A stretch of DNA of 62,599 bases, taken from contig JAHBWG010000056.1 of NCBI GenBank assembly GCA_019637095.1, positions 1-62,599 of the forward strand. Reading direction: 5' to 3'. The notes below the pieces were generated by a model that was not told the DNA's origin, made no database searches, and saw only the letters and a program-made list of their open reading frames with translations. Numbering within the stretch: the first letter of the stretch is position 1; every line of letters begins with the position of its first letter. The position numbers and the translations under genes are program-made. Below, piece after piece: positions 25,797 through 36,105 of this stretch. Source of the DNA: Sandaracinaceae bacterium (GTDB lineage Bacteria; Myxococcota_A; Polyangia; Polyangiales; Sandaracinaceae).

Positions 25797-28498
25797 GCCC
25801 CGGCAGGCTCCGTGGGGACCACGGGCGGAGCTCCCTCGACGGGCAGCGTCAGGCGGAACGTCACCCCCCCGCCGGCGCGATTCGCCGCGTGGATCGCGCC
25901 GCCGTGCGCCACCACGATCCCACGACATATGGCGAGGCCGAGCCCCGCGCCGCTCGTGCGCGCGTCGCCGCGGAAGAACTTGTCGAATATGCGGGCCTCG
26001 AGGCCCGGCGCGATCCCCGGCCCGCGATCCGCGACCTCGAGCCACGCCCGATCGGAGTCGGTCCCCGCGCGCACCTCGATGGGCGTCCCCGCCGGCGTGT
26101 GCTTGGCGGCGTTGCCGAGCAGGTTCACGAGCACCTGCTCCAGGAGCACGGGATCCATCGGCGCCATCGCGTCGCGGGCCACGACGACCTCGACCTCGCG
26201 CTCGCGGAGCTCCTCCGCCATGCGCGCGAGCGCGGAGCCCACCACCTCCTCGAGCGGGATCCACTCCTTCTTCACCTCCAGCGTACCCGCCTCGACGCGC
26301 GTCATGTCGAGCAGGTTCGAGACGAGCCGCGCGAGGCGCGTGGACTCGTCGCGGATCACCCCGACGAGCTCGTCGCGTTCACCTACGTCGAGTGTCGCGG
26401 AGGGGTCGAGGAGCGCCGTGGACGTCCCGAGGATCGTGCCGATGGGCGTGCGCAGGTCGTGCGAGACGGAGCTGAGGAGCGAGCTGCGGATCTCCTCCGT
26501 CTCGGCGCGCAGCGCCGCCCGCTGTGCCTCGTCGGCGAGCTGCGCGCGCTCGAGCGCGAGCGCGATCTGTGCGACAAACGCGTCGAGGAGGTGGCGCTGT
26601 CCCGGATCGTCGAAGCGCGTCTCAGGCCGCGGCACGATCGTCAGCGCCCCTCGGGCGCGCCCCTCCGCGAGCAGCGGCATCGCGATGACGCGCGCCCCGG
26701 CGAGCGTATCCAGCCCGCGCCCAGCGGGCCGGTGGTGCTCGAGCGCCCAGCGCGCCACGGTGCGATCGGCCTCGGAGAGCTCGAGCGCCGAGGGCGCGGG
26801 GCAGGTGACGCCGTGCGGCGCGCCGACGAGCAAGACGGCGGGGCTCTCGAAGACCTCGTCGAGCTGTTCGGCGGCCACGCGCGCGATGGCCTCCGCGTCG
26901 CGGGCCCCGGCGAGCGCGCGCGTGAGCGCATAGAGCGCGGCGGTCCGGCGCTCGCGCTCGCGCCCAGCCCTCGACTGCTCGCGGACGCGGTTGGTGAGGC
27001 TGCTGATCAAGACGCCGGCGCAGAGCATGACCGCGAAGGTGAAGACGTAGCGCAGATCGCTGACGGTGAACGTGAAGTAGGGGGGCACGAAGAAGAAGTC
27101 GAACGCCGCCACCGACGCGACGGAGGCGGCGAGCGACGGGCCGCGCCCGAGGAAAGTGGCTGTCACCGAGATCCCGACCAGGTACGCCATCGCGACATCC
27201 GCGAGGTCGAGGTAATCGCGGCTGAGCGCGCCGATGATCGTCGAGAGCGCGACCGGGAGCAGGCCCCAGAGGTAAGGCGCCCCGTCGGCCGCCCGCCGCG
27301 GCGGCCCCCCGCCGGGGTCCACCGCCGCCTCGTCCCGCGCGGCGCCGTCGCCAGCGATGACGTGCACGTCGATGTCGCCGCTGCCCCGGATCAGGTCGTT
27401 CAGGAGCGAGCCGTAGATGAGGTCGCGCCAACGCGCGTGTGCCGGCTTGCCGATCACGATGCGCGAGACGTTGCGGTCGCGCGCGAGCGCGAGCAGCGCC
27501 TCGGCGGGGCGCTCTCCGGCCAGGCCGACCACCTCCGCCCCGAGCGACTCCGCCAGCATGAGGTGCGCGGCGAGGCGCGTGCGGTCGCGGTCCGACAGGA
27601 AGTGCGACTGCGAGCCCTTCTCGACGTAGGCGGCCATCCAAGGCGCGCGGAGCACGGCCGCCATCCTGCGCGCCGCACGAACGACGCGCGCGGACGCCGG
27701 GCTCGGGCCCACGCAGACCATGATCCGCTCGCGCGCGGGCCAGGTCGCGGCGATCCCCTGCTGGTGCCGCCACGCGCGCATCTCTGCGTCGACGTGCTCC
27801 GCCGTCAGCCGCAACGCGAGCTCCCGCAGCGCCAGGAGGTTGCCCGGCCTGAAAAAGCCCTCCGCCGCGCGCGCGGCCTGGTCGGGGACGTAGACCTTGC
27901 CCTCCCGCAGCCGCTCAAGGACGACCTCGGGCGGCACGTCGATGAGCTCGATCTCGTCGGCGCGCTCGACGAGCGCGTCCGGCACGGTCTCACGCACGCG
28001 TACGTGCGTGATCTGCGCGATCACGTCGTTGAGGCTCTCGACGTGCTGAACGTTCAGGGTGCCGTGGACCTCGACGCCCGCGTCGAGCAGCTCCATCGCG
28101 TCCTGCCACCGCTTGGCGTGCCGCGAGCCGGGGACGTTGGTGTGGGCGAGCTCGTCGAGTAGGAGGACCTGGGGCGCGCGCGCGAGCGCCGCGTCGAGGT
28201 CGAGCTCCGTGAGCGTGCGACCGCGGTAGGGGACGCGGCGGCGCGGGAGCTCCTCGAGGCCTTCGAGGAGCGCGGCGGTCTCCGCGCGGCCGTGCGTCTC
28301 CACGACACCGATCACGACGTCGACGCCCTCGCGCCGCAGGCGCTGCGCGTTCTCGAGCATCGTGTACGTCTTGCCGACGCCGGGTGAGGCGCCGAGCCAG
28401 AGCCGGAGCTTGGCGCGCGTGGCGTGGCGCTCCTCCGCGCGGACGCGCGCGAGCAGGGCGTCCGGATCAGGTCGCCCGTCGTCGTCGCGCTTGCTCAT
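25793..28498 (-). CDS. kdpD: KdpD sensor histidine kinase
   Basis: 901 residues with the full KdpD order: N-terminal KdpD domain with Walker A GASPGVGKT (36-44) and LLDELAHTNVPGSRHAKRW, a USP-type domain (about 245-370), four membrane helices (DUF4118, about 405-500), GAF-like region, HisKA with the phospho-acceptor in SVSHDLRTPIG (about 680) and an HATPase with GAGLGLAICRG. Detects low potassium/turgor and phosphorylates KdpE. It lies 40 bases downstream of kdpB and is presumably co-transcribed with it. Confidence 0.96.
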   Translation of the reverse strand: MSKRDDDGRPDPDALLARVRAEERHATRAKLRLWLGASPGVGKTYTMLENAQRLRREGVDVVIGVVETHGRAETAALLEGLEELPRRRVPYRGRTLTELDLDAALARAPQVLLLDELAHTNVPGSRHAKRWQDAMELLDAGVEVHGTLNVQHVESLNDVIAQITHVRVRETVPDALVERADEIELIDVPPEVVLERLREGKVYVPDQAARAAEGFFRPGNLLALRELALRLTAEHVDAEMRAWRHQQGIAATWPARERIMVCVGPSPASARVVRAARRMAAVLRAPWMAAYVEKGSQSHFLSDRDRTRLAAHLMLAESLGAEVVGLAGERPAEALLALARDRNVSRIVIGKPAHARWRDLIYGSLLNDLIRGSGDIDVHVIAGDGAARDEAAVDPGGGPPRRAADGAPYLWGLLPVALSTIIGALSRDYLDLADVAMAYLVGISVTATFLGRGPSLAASVASVAAFDFFFVPPYFTFTVSDLRYVFTFAVMLCAGVLISSLTNRVREQSRAGRERERRTAALYALTRALAGARDAEAIARVAAEQLDEVFESPAVLLVGAPHGVTCPAPSALELSEADRTVARWALEHHRPAGRGLDTLAGARVIAMPLLAEGRARGALTIVPRPETRFDDPGQRHLLDAFVAQIALALERAQLADEAQRAALRAETEEIRSSLLSSVSHDLRTPIGTILGTSTALLDPSATLDVGERDELVGVIRDESTRLARLVSNLLDMTRVEAGTLEVKKEWIPLEEVVGSALARMAEELREREVEVVVARDAMAPMDPVLLEQVLVNLLGNAAKHTPAGTPIEVRAGTDSDRAWLEVADRGPGIAPGLEARIFDKFFRGDARTSGAGLGLAICRGIVVAHGGAIHAANRAGGGVTFRLTLPVEGAPPVVPTEPAGA

Positions 28499-28538
28499 AC
28501 CCCCATGGTCGTGCGGGTCGGCGAGCGGCGCCAGACGA

Positions 28539-30695
28539 TCACGAAATCCCCGCGTAGAGCGGCGAGAGCACGAGGTCGATGAGCTTGATGCACGGGAACG
28601 GCAGGACGAGCCCCCCGACCCCGAACACGAGCAGGTTGCGGCGCAGCAGCTTGGCCGCCGACTGCGCGCGCTGCCGCACGCCCCGCAGCGCGATCGGGAT
28701 GAGCGCCACGATGATGAGCGCGTTGAACACCACGGCCGAGAGGATCGCGGTGCGCGGGTCGAGCCCCATCACGTTCAGGGCGCCGAGCTGAGGATAGATG
28801 CCGACGAAGGCCGCGGGGATGATCGCGAAGTACTTCGCGACGTCGTTCGCGATGCTGAACGTGGTGAGCGCGCCGCGGGTCATGAGGAGCTGTTTGCCGA
28901 TCTCGACGATCTCGATGAGCTTGGTCGGATTCGAGTCGAGGTCGATCATGTTCCCCGCCTCCTTGGCCGCCTGGGTCCCCGTGTTCATCGCGACCGCGAC
29001 GTCCGACTGCGCGAGCGCCGGCGCGTCGTTGGTCCCGTCGCCCGTCATCGCCACGAGCCGGCCGCCAGCCTGGTACTCACGAATGAGCTCGAGCTTCGCC
29101 TCGGGGGTCGCCTCGGCGAGGAAGTCGTCGACGCCCGCCTCTGCCGCGATCGACGCCGCGGTGAGGGGGTTGTCGCCGGTGATCATCACCGTCTTGATCC
29201 CCATCTCCCGCAGCTCCTTGAAGCGCTCCTTGATGCCGCCCTTCACGACGTCCTTCAAGTGCACCAGCCCCAGCGCGCGCGCGGAGCCGGGCCTGGCCTC
29301 GGCCACCACCAGGGGCGTGCCTCCCTGCTTCGCGATCGCGTCCGCGGCCGCGCGCACGTCCTCCGGCATGCCGCCGCCGCGCTCCTCCAGGAAGCGGGTG
29401 ACCGCGTCCACCGCGCCCTTGCGAACGAGCCGTCCGTCGATGTCGGCGCCGCTCATCCGCGTCTGCGCCGTGAACGGAACGAACACCGCGCCGAGCGCCG
29501 CGACGTCGCGCTCGCGCAGCCCGTGCTTCTCCTTCGCGAGGACGACGATGCTCCGCCCCTCGGGCGTCTCGTCGGCGAGCGAGGCGAGCTGCGCGGCGTC
29601 GGCGAGCGCCTCCTCGCTGACCTTCTTCGCGGGGAGCAAGGCGGTCGCTTGCCGGTTGCCGAGCGTGATCGTGCCCGTCTTGTCGAGGAGCAGCACGTCG
29701 ACGTCCCCCGCCGCCTCCACCGCGCGGCCCGACATCGCGATCACGTTGGCCTGGATCATCCGATCCATCCCCGCGATGCCGATCGCCGAGAGCAGCCCGC
29801 CGATCGTCGTCGGGATGAGGCACACGAGGAGCGCGACGAGCACGGTGATGGACAGCGGCGCGGCCTCCCCGCCCGCCGCCCCCGCGCCGTAGATCGAGAA
29901 CGGCAGGAGCGTGACGCACACCAGGAGGAAGATGATCGTCAGCGCCGCGAGCAGTATGTCGAGCGCGATCTCGTTCGGTGTCTTCTGGCGCTTGGCGCCT
30001 TCCACCATCGCGATCATCCGGTCGAGGAACGTCTCCCCCGCGCTCGCGGTGATCCTCACGACCATCCAGTCCGACAGCACGCGCGTCCCGCCGGTGACCG
30101 CGCTCCGATCTCCGCCGCTCTCTCGGATCACGGGCGCGCTCTCGCCGGTGATCGCGCTCTCGTCGACGGACGCGACGCCCTCGACGACCTCGCCGTCGCC
30201 CGGGATCGTGTCGCCGGGCTCGACGAGGACGACGTCCCCGGCCTTCAGCGTCGAGCCCGGCACGATGGTGTGGCTGGCCTCGCGGCGCGGCTCGCTCAGG
30301 CGCTTCGCCGAGACATCCCTCTTGGCGCGACGCAGCGAGTCCGCCTGCGCCTTGCCGCGGCCCTCGGCCATCGCCTCGGCGAAGTTCGCGAACAGCACCG
30401 TGAACCAGAGCCAAGCCGCGATGGAGCCGACGAAGAGCGCCGGCGCCTCCCCGTCCCCGGTGAGGGCGTGGACGAAGAGGAGCGTCGTGAGCGCGCTCCC
30501 CACCTCCACCACGAACATGACCGGGTTGCGGATGAGGTGCCGCGGGTCGAGCTTCGTGACGCTCGCGATCGCGGCGACCTTCACGATCGCCGGATCGAAG
30601 AGCGGGCGCGCCGCCGCGCGCTGTCCGTCCAGCGTCGCTCGCTGCCTGGGCCGGGTGGGCGCCTTGATCGGCTCGTCTCGCCGTTGCTCACTCAT
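28539..30695 (-). CDS. kdpB: Potassium-transporting ATPase subunit B
   Basis: 718 residues, P-type ATPase. Phosphorylation motif DKTGTITLG with the Asp at 338; TGES in the actuator domain near 185; [16 protein letters not shown] in the hinge near 555-570. KdpB hydrolyses ATP to drive K+ uptake through KdpA. It overlaps kdpC by eight bases; unusually, kdpC precedes kdpB, unlike the canonical kdpFABC. Confidence 0.97.
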   Translation of the reverse strand: MSEQRRDEPIKAPTRPRQRATLDGQRAAARPLFDPAIVKVAAIASVTKLDPRHLIRNPVMFVVEVGSALTTLLFVHALTGDGEAPALFVGSIAAWLWFTVLFANFAEAMAEGRGKAQADSLRRAKRDVSAKRLSEPRREASHTIVPGSTLKAGDVVLVEPGDTIPGDGEVVEGVASVDESAITGESAPVIRESGGDRSAVTGGTRVLSDWMVVRITASAGETFLDRMIAMVEGAKRQKTPNEIALDILLAALTIIFLLVCVTLLPFSIYGAGAAGGEAAPLSITVLVALLVCLIPTTIGGLLSAIGIAGMDRMIQANVIAMSGRAVEAAGDVDVLLLDKTGTITLGNRQATALLPAKKVSEEALADAAQLASLADETPEGRSIVVLAKEKHGLRERDVAALGAVFVPFTAQTRMSGADIDGRLVRKGAVDAVTRFLEERGGGMPEDVRAAADAIAKQGGTPLVVAEARPGSARALGLVHLKDVVKGGIKERFKELREMGIKTVMITGDNPLTAASIAAEAGVDDFLAEATPEAKLELIREYQAGGRLVAMTGDGTNDAPALAQSDVAVAMNTGTQAAKEAGNMIDLDSNPTKLIEIVEIGKQLLMTRGALTTFSIANDVAKYFAIIPAAFVGIYPQLGALNVMGLDPRTAILSAVVFNALIIVALIPIALRGVRQRAQSAAKLLRRNLLVFGVGGLVLPFPCIKLIDLVLSPLYAGIS

Positions 30696-31281
30696 CGCTC
30701 ACCTCACCTCCACGTGACCCGAAGCGCTCGTCGAGCGCGAGGTTCAGCTCGAGCACGTTCACCAGCCGATCCTCGGTGAGCGGGCCACCCGGCGCGAAGG
30801 CGAGCGCGTCGATCGTGGCGACGACGTCCGCTTCCTCCACCCCGCGCGCGACGGAGACGCGCGCGGCCTGATACCGCGCCGCGCGGACCGTGATGTGCGG
30901 GTCGAGGCCGCCGCCCGAGGCGGCGGCCAGCTCCGGCGGGAGCGGCCGCGCCTCGGTCGCGCCGTATCGCGCGACCTGCTCGACGCCACGCGCGCGGAGC
31001 TCCGGGCCCGCCGGCGAGGCGTTGCTCCCTCCGGCGCCCTGGCCGTCGTAGTCCGCGGCGGAGGGTCGCGGCCAGACGTACTCGGGCCGCGTGAAGCCCT
31101 GAGCGATGAGCCGGCTGCCGACGACCGCCCCGTCGCGCCTGATCAGCGAGCCGCTCGCGGTCGGTGCCGCGAGCCCCTGCGCCACGCCGAGCACGAGGGA
31201 GGTGTAGCCGCCCACACAGATCAGGAGCGTCGCCGCGGCGACTCGGAGGCTCGAAGCGAGCGCGTGCTTGAAGGTCTGCAT
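30688..31281 (-). CDS. kdpC: Potassium-transporting ATPase subunit C
   Basis: 197 residues. Single N-terminal membrane helix (about 12-36), then the periplasmic domain with the KdpC hallmarks [48 protein letters not shown] and [15 protein letters not shown]. It assembles KdpA with KdpB. Located between kdpA (9 bases upstream) and kdpB (overlapping), an order change from the usual A-B-C. Confidence 0.96.
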   Translation of the reverse strand: MQTFKHALASSLRVAAATLLICVGGYTSLVLGVAQGLAAPTASGSLIRRDGAVVGSRLIAQGFTRPEYVWPRPSAADYDGQGAGGSNASPAGPELRARGVEQVARYGATEARPLPPELAAASGGGLDPHITVRAARYQAARVSVARGVEEADVVATIDALAFAPGGPLTEDRLVNVLELNLALDERFGSRGGEVSDE

Positions 31282-31290
31282 CGGTCCACC

Positions 31291-32979
31291 TCAGATCATC
31301 TGTTGGAGGTGCTCGGCGATGGGCCCGAGCGCCGCGGCGGGGAAGAAGGTGAGCGCCCCGACGATCACGATCGTCGCGACCAGCATGAGCGCGAACGTCG
31401 GGTCCTCCACCCCGAGCGTCCCCGACGACTGCGCCGTCGGGCGCTTCGCGGCGAGCGAGCCCGCGATGGCCAGCGGGAGAATGATCGGGATGAAGCGGGC
31501 CAGGAGCATCACGACGCCGGTGGCGATGTTCCACGGCGGGTTGTCGTCGCTCAGGCCCTCGAACCCGGAGCCGTTGTTGGCGGCCGCCGAGCTGAGCTCG
31601 TAGAGCATCTCGCTGAACCCGTGGGGGCCCGCGTCGTCGAGGTTGGCCAGGCCCCAGTCCGTCACGGCGAAGATCGCGGTCCCGACCAGGATGAAGAGCG
31701 CGTGCGCGAGCATGGCGAGCGCGGCGAGCTTCACCTCGCGCGCCTCGACGCGCCGGTTGAGGTACTCGGGGGTGCGCCCGACCATCATCCCCGCGATGAA
31801 CACCGCCAGGATGATGTAGACGAACATGTTGATCATCCCGACGCCGACGCCCCCGAACGTGGCGTTGAGCCACATCCCGATCATCGGGAAGAGGCCGGTC
31901 ATCGGGTTGAAGCTGTCGTGCATCGCGCCGACCGAGCCGTTGCTCGTCGACGTGGTGAGCACCGCCCAGAGCGGCCCCGTGGTCGTCCCCAGGCGCAGCT
32001 CCTTGCCCTCGAGGTTCCCCACGTCGGCGGCGATCGGCAAGCCGGAGAAGGCGTCGGTCGGTGCCTGCTCGAACCACACCGCGCCGCCGATCTTCACGAG
32101 CATGAACGCCAGCATCACTCCGAACACGACGGCCGCGTGCCGCGTGCGCCCGACCATCCGTCCAAACATCCAGACGCAGGCCATGGGGATCACGAGGATC
32201 GCGACCATGGCGACCGCGTTCGTCCAGAAGCTCGGGTTCTCGAAAGGGTGGGTGCAGTTGGGGCCGAAGAAGCCGCCGCCGTTCGTCCCGAGCTGCTTGA
32301 TCGACACGAACGCGGCGACGGGCCCGCGCGCGATCGTCTGCGCGACCCCCTCGAGGGTAGTCGCGTGGGCCGCGCCCTCGAGCGTCATCGGCATCCCGAA
32401 GGCCACGAAGACGAGCGCGACGACGAGGGCCAGCGGCAACAGCACGAGGAAGGTCGCGCGAGAGACGTCGAGGAAGAAGTCGCCCATGTCGGAGCTCCCC
32501 GCGAGGCCGCGGGCCATCGCCGTGAGGGCCGCGATGCCGGTCGCCGCCGATACGAACTGGAGCCACATCAGCGAACAGAGCTGCGTCAGGTAGCTCATGG
32601 ACGCTTCGCCGGAGTAGTGCTGCAGGTTCGTGTTCGACGTGAAGGAGGCCACCGTGTTGAAGATCAGGCTCGGCTCCACGGGACCCCGCCCGTCGGGGTT
32701 GAGCGGCAAGTGCGGTTGGAGGGCCATGAACGAGAAGCTCGCGACGAACATCACGACGTTGAACACCAACATCGCGATCACGTAGTGCTTCCAACCCTGC
32801 GGCCCACGGCCGGTGCGGCGAGCGCCACCGACGAGGAGACCGAGCCATCCGTCGAGCCGCTGGCGGAACGGACCCGCGTCGGCGCCGGGGCGCATCGCCC
32901 ACGCCATGTAACGGCCGAGCGGCCAGGAGAGCGCGGCCGATCCACCGACGATGAGCGCGATGAAGGTGAGGGCGGTCAT
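31291..32979 (-). CDS. kdpA: Potassium-transporting ATPase subunit A
   Basis: 562 residues, ten-plus membrane helices and four selectivity-filter-like loops (TSNTNLQHYSGE, GTNGGGFFGPN, TSNGSVGAMHDS, NNGSGFEGL), typical of KdpA, the K+-selective channel subunit of the complex. Starts at the ATG at 32977-32979, which overlaps the stop of the small peptide gene upstream (ATGA). Confidence 0.97.
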   Translation of the reverse strand: MTALTFIALIVGGSAALSWPLGRYMAWAMRPGADAGPFRQRLDGWLGLLVGGARRTGRGPQGWKHYVIAMLVFNVVMFVASFSFMALQPHLPLNPDGRGPVEPSLIFNTVASFTSNTNLQHYSGEASMSYLTQLCSLMWLQFVSAATGIAALTAMARGLAGSSDMGDFFLDVSRATFLVLLPLALVVALVFVAFGMPMTLEGAAHATTLEGVAQTIARGPVAAFVSIKQLGTNGGGFFGPNCTHPFENPSFWTNAVAMVAILVIPMACVWMFGRMVGRTRHAAVVFGVMLAFMLVKIGGAVWFEQAPTDAFSGLPIAADVGNLEGKELRLGTTTGPLWAVLTTSTSNGSVGAMHDSFNPMTGLFPMIGMWLNATFGGVGVGMINMFVYIILAVFIAGMMVGRTPEYLNRRVEAREVKLAALAMLAHALFILVGTAIFAVTDWGLANLDDAGPHGFSEMLYELSSAAANNGSGFEGLSDDNPPWNIATGVVMLLARFIPIILPLAIAGSLAAKRPTAQSSGTLGVEDPTFALMLVATIVIVGALTFFPAAALGPIAEHLQQMI

Positions 32980-33071
32980 CCCTTCGACTCCGTACGCGAC
33001 ACGATCTCGGTCAGGCCGGCCAGGGCGGCGAAGCAGGCGAGCCCCAGCAGGAGGTAGAGCAGCGTGGTCAT
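32976..33071 (-). CDS. Small single-helix membrane peptide in kdp operon
   Basis: 31 residues, too short for routine calling. From the ATG at 33069-33071: one hydrophobic helix (TLLYLLLGLACFAALAGL) followed by a short charged tail, EIVSRTESKG. It overlaps kdpF upstream and kdpA downstream, each by four bases (ATGA), so its translation looks coupled. It is distinct from kdpF. Small extra peptides of this kind between kdpF and kdpA occur in some operons (recalled, unverified). It may stabilise the complex. Confidence 0.65.
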   Translation of the reverse strand: MTTLLYLLLGLACFAALAGLTEIVSRTESKG

Positions 33072-33160
33072 TGCATCGACTCCGGCTTCAGCATCGCGAA
33101 GAAGAGGTACCCGGCGAGGGCGATAGAGAGAACGAGACCGATCCAGTAGAGCGGATTCAT
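33068..33160 (-). CDS. kdpF: KdpF-like small subunit
   Basis: 30 residues from the ATG at 33158-33160. One helix, LSIALAGYLFFAMLKPE, with the Gly-Tyr-Leu...Leu...Pro-Glu pattern seen in KdpF, a lipid-like stabiliser of KdpA. It directly follows the porin gene (10-base gap) and overlaps the next small peptide by four bases. Too short for standard gene finders. Confidence 0.75.
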   Translation of the reverse strand: MNPLYWIGLVLSIALAGYLFFAMLKPESMQ

Positions 33161-33170
33161 GAGAGCTCCT

Positions 33171-34526
33171 TCAGAACCAACCCGTCACACCGACGGTGAG
33201 CGTGTCCTGCGATGTCGCGTTCCGGACGAAGGGGAACTCCACGCCGTTACCCACCACCGTCCCCGCGAAGTAGGCCGGACCAGACGCCTGGTCGTGTCGG
33301 TACTCGACGCGAAACGACACGTGGTCGATGGGGCGGAGGTCGGCGCCCAAGGTGAACGAGCTCACCCATTCGACGGGCCAGAAGATCGCCGACGCGGAGC
33401 CGGCGGCGCTCGAGGCCACACTTTCCCAGAAGAAGTCGCCACGCGCCGAGAAGGCGAGCCAGGAGATGGGCGTGACGCGCGCGGCCAGGGCGCCCGCCAC
33501 GGCGCCACTGGTGCCGAACGCGTTTGGTTCGATCATCGTCGTGACCTGACCTTGGAGCGCGAGCCACGGAGTCAGCGTGAAGGTCGAGTTGAGGTCGATC
33601 GTATGTCGCCACGCTCGGCCCTCCGGCGCGCCGTCGGGACGCTCGACCCCCGTCATGTAGAGGAGACTCCCCGACACGAGGTCCGTCGACCAGCTCGCTT
33701 GCAGACACACGGTCTTCTCGTCGTTGTTGTCGAGGACGGTGTTCCATCCATTGATCACCCATGCGACCACGGTGAGCTCGTCGATGATCGGGTACGAGAC
33801 CCGTAGCCCGGTGTGGTAGAAGGGAAACCCGAAGAAGAGGTTGGATCGTGAGTAGAGCCAGTTGTCTTTCACGTTCATGCCCTCTACGCCCACCGGCGAA
33901 AGGAACAAACCGGCGAGGACGTTCAACCCGTTCCCGATCGGGACGCGGTAGCCGACGTTGGCCTGCTGCACGAACTGCCACATCGAGGCGCTCTGCGCGC
34001 CGATCCCGGTACCGAGGGTGGGCCCGGCGGTCTCGCCGAGGTAGTACGTCGCCGGGGTCGAGCCCCACTGCAGGGTGACGTGCCCGTTGACCCCCTCGAC
34101 GTCCCAGCGCGCGTCGAGCGCGAGGTTCGAGAGGTTGAAAGAGTCGTGCTGGTTGTCGAAGCCGCGCAGATCCGTGACGCGGTTCCTCGGCTCGTTGAAG
34201 TTCCATCCCCAGTACGCCTCGACCCACCCCCCGAGCGTGAACCGCGCCGGCGGCTCGCCTCCGTCGCCGGCGCCTTGCGCGTCGTCCGCAGCTCGGCGCT
34301 CCTCCTGCGCCGCCGCCACCTCGAACCGAGCCAAGCGCGCCTCGAGCTCGGCGAGCCGCGCCTCGAGCGCGGGCGGGTCCCCGGAGGGCGGCCCGCGCGA
34401 CGGCTCCGTCGTCTCGACCTCGGCGGGCGGCGGCTCGCCGCCTTCCGCGAGCGCATCGTCGGCCCGGGCCGCGCGGGGCGGCAGCAGCACGATCGCGCTC
34501 ACGACGATGACCATTGCCCGTGTCAC
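33171..34526 (-). CDS. Outer-membrane beta-barrel porin (BBP2/OmpL-like) heading the kdp operon
   Basis: 451 residues from the GTG at 34524-34526, chosen because GAGGAGG lies 7 bases upstream (34534-34540); a TTG two codons earlier is only one base from it. Signal peptide (MTRAMVIVVSAIVLL to RAARA), then a short coiled-coil (LEARLAELEARLARFE, about 50-80), then a barrel of amphipathic strands from FTLGGWVEAYWGWNFNEPRN to the terminal Trp-Phe. The layout matches the beta-barrel porin-2 family. Placement ahead of kdpF suggests it passes K+ or another solute across the outer membrane (inference). Confidence 0.82.
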   Translation of the reverse strand: MTRAMVIVVSAIVLLPPRAARADDALAEGGEPPPAEVETTEPSRGPPSGDPPALEARLAELEARLARFEVAAAQEERRAADDAQGAGDGGEPPARFTLGGWVEAYWGWNFNEPRNRVTDLRGFDNQHDSFNLSNLALDARWDVEGVNGHVTLQWGSTPATYYLGETAGPTLGTGIGAQSASMWQFVQQANVGYRVPIGNGLNVLAGLFLSPVGVEGMNVKDNWLYSRSNLFFGFPFYHTGLRVSYPIIDELTVVAWVINGWNTVLDNNDEKTVCLQASWSTDLVSGSLLYMTGVERPDGAPEGRAWRHTIDLNSTFTLTPWLALQGQVTTMIEPNAFGTSGAVAGALAARVTPISWLAFSARGDFFWESVASSAAGSASAIFWPVEWVSSFTLGADLRPIDHVSFRVEYRHDQASGPAYFAGTVVGNGVEFPFVRNATSQDTLTVGVTGWF

Positions 34527-34704
34527 GACCAAGCCTCCTCACGGCGCCATGGGCGCCACCTCGACGGGCACAGCATGTCGCGGCGCCGATCAAGAGCGCG
34601 CGAAGATCGCGGGATCGGCCGCTAAGAACGAGTAAAGGCGGCGCCGCGCCCCGCATCGCCGAGGGCACGTGGGTGTGGTCGCGCCCGGGCGCGCGCGTCG
34701 GACG

Positions 34705-36105
34705 TCATCGAGGACAGCACACCACGCCGACCTCCCGCACGGGGCGCTCGGCGACGCGCCCGTGCCCGCAGTTCATCGGCGCCCGATCCGGCGTCGCGGG
34801 CGCGTCCTTGATCACGACGGCTGCGCCGTGGAGGTGGCGACCGTCGCACCCGGGCTCGACGTCCGAGACGACGCCGTCGAACACGCACGTCATCCGAACC
34901 ACCGTCCCGGCCTCGTACGCGCCGTGCGCGTAGTCGAGCGTCACTGCGTCCACCCTCATCGGGCACTGCACGATGGCGCTCTCGATCCGCCCGGCCCGCG
35001 CTCGACCACGGAAGGGGAAGCCCTGCAGCGTGGCGCCACCCCCGTCGTGCCGGACGGAATACACGTCGTTGAAGGAGCTCGTGGCTCCGTCGCGCATGCC
35101 CAACGCCGAGAAGCGCATGCCAGGAGCCGGGGTGACGTCGGCGAACCCCGACAGCGCCGTCATGTGGCGCCCCATGAGCCCCTCGAACGTGAGCACGATC
35201 TCGACGACGCAGCCCTGGCGCATCGCCGCCGCGATCGCCTCGAACGACGGATCCATCAACTCCTCCGAGGTGATGGGGAGGTCGAGCGCCGCGACGAGCC
35301 GGTTCTTCGCGGGGAAGATCTCGGAGGGCAGCACGCCCCGGTCCCCTTCGTAAGCGAAGCCGCCGAGGTCGCCGATGCGGTAGCCGAGCTCGTGGATGGT
35401 CTCGCTGGAGTCCACGCCGAACCCCTGGTCCGCGTTCGTCAGACACTCGGGGAAGTCGTGGATGCGCGCGAGCCACGCGAGGTTCGCGGCGATCGAGTGG
35501 AGCACGCACGAGTTGACGGCTTGGGGCACGTGCGGCAAGCCGGCCCGATAGAGCCCGCCGGGGACGTCGACGTCGCCGGGCGTCTCGCGCGTCCACGCCT
35601 CGTTCGGGTCGCCGCCAGCGCCCTGGCCCACGTATCCGTCGGCCGGGTCGGCGAGCGCCGGGCGCATCACCGTGGTCATCACGAGCCGCCGGTGGAGCGC
35701 CGTGCCGCCGTCCGAGGTGAGGCCGGGCGCCGCATCGCGCGGCGCCGTGTCGTACGTCGCGTGGAGCTCCACCTCTCGGTCGCGCGCCGGGTCGAGCAGC
35801 TCGAAGTGCGCGGTCACGCTCGTCGCCCCCGGCGCGACCGGGAGGTTCCGAACGACCCACTCCTCTTGGGTCCCGTCGGGGACCGCGTAGGGCGCGATGG
35901 TGCCGCTCCCGTCGAGGTCGACGACCACGTTGAGCAGGCGCACCTCGCTCGCCGTCACGGGCACCGTCACCGCCCCGAGCGCGCCGCGCTCGCCGCCGTA
36001 GTCGAGCGCCTCGATCCCACCGGTTCGCTCCGGCATCGGGCCTCCGCCATCGCACGCCGCGAGCCCCGCGCCGAGCAGCACCCCGAGCACCCCCCCAACC
36101 CGCAT
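34705..36105 (-). CDS. Lipoprotein with papain/C39-like cysteine-peptidase fold
   Basis: 466 residues from the ATG at 36103-36105. Lipobox GAGLAAC. Near residues 195-215 the segment VPQAVNSCVLHSIAANLAWL resembles the Cys loop of papain-like or C39-type peptidases, with a candidate His in MGRHMTALSGFADV about 130 residues later. The N-terminal part is beta-rich (RLLNVVVDLDGSGTIAPYAV). Activity is unproven; the Cys and His positions fit, but I did not identify the third residue. Divergent from the alpha/beta hydrolase gene. Confidence 0.55.
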   Translation of the reverse strand: MRVGGVLGVLLGAGLAACDGGGPMPERTGGIEALDYGGERGALGAVTVPVTASEVRLLNVVVDLDGSGTIAPYAVPDGTQEEWVVRNLPVAPGATSVTAHFELLDPARDREVELHATYDTAPRDAAPGLTSDGGTALHRRLVMTTVMRPALADPADGYVGQGAGGDPNEAWTRETPGDVDVPGGLYRAGLPHVPQAVNSCVLHSIAANLAWLARIHDFPECLTNADQGFGVDSSETIHELGYRIGDLGGFAYEGDRGVLPSEIFPAKNRLVAALDLPITSEELMDPSFEAIAAAMRQGCVVEIVLTFEGLMGRHMTALSGFADVTPAPGMRFSALGMRDGATSSFNDVYSVRHDGGGATLQGFPFRGRARAGRIESAIVQCPMRVDAVTLDYAHGAYEAGTVVRMTCVFDGVVSDVEPGCDGRHLHGAAVVIKDAPATPDRAPMNCGHGRVAERPVREVGVVCCPR

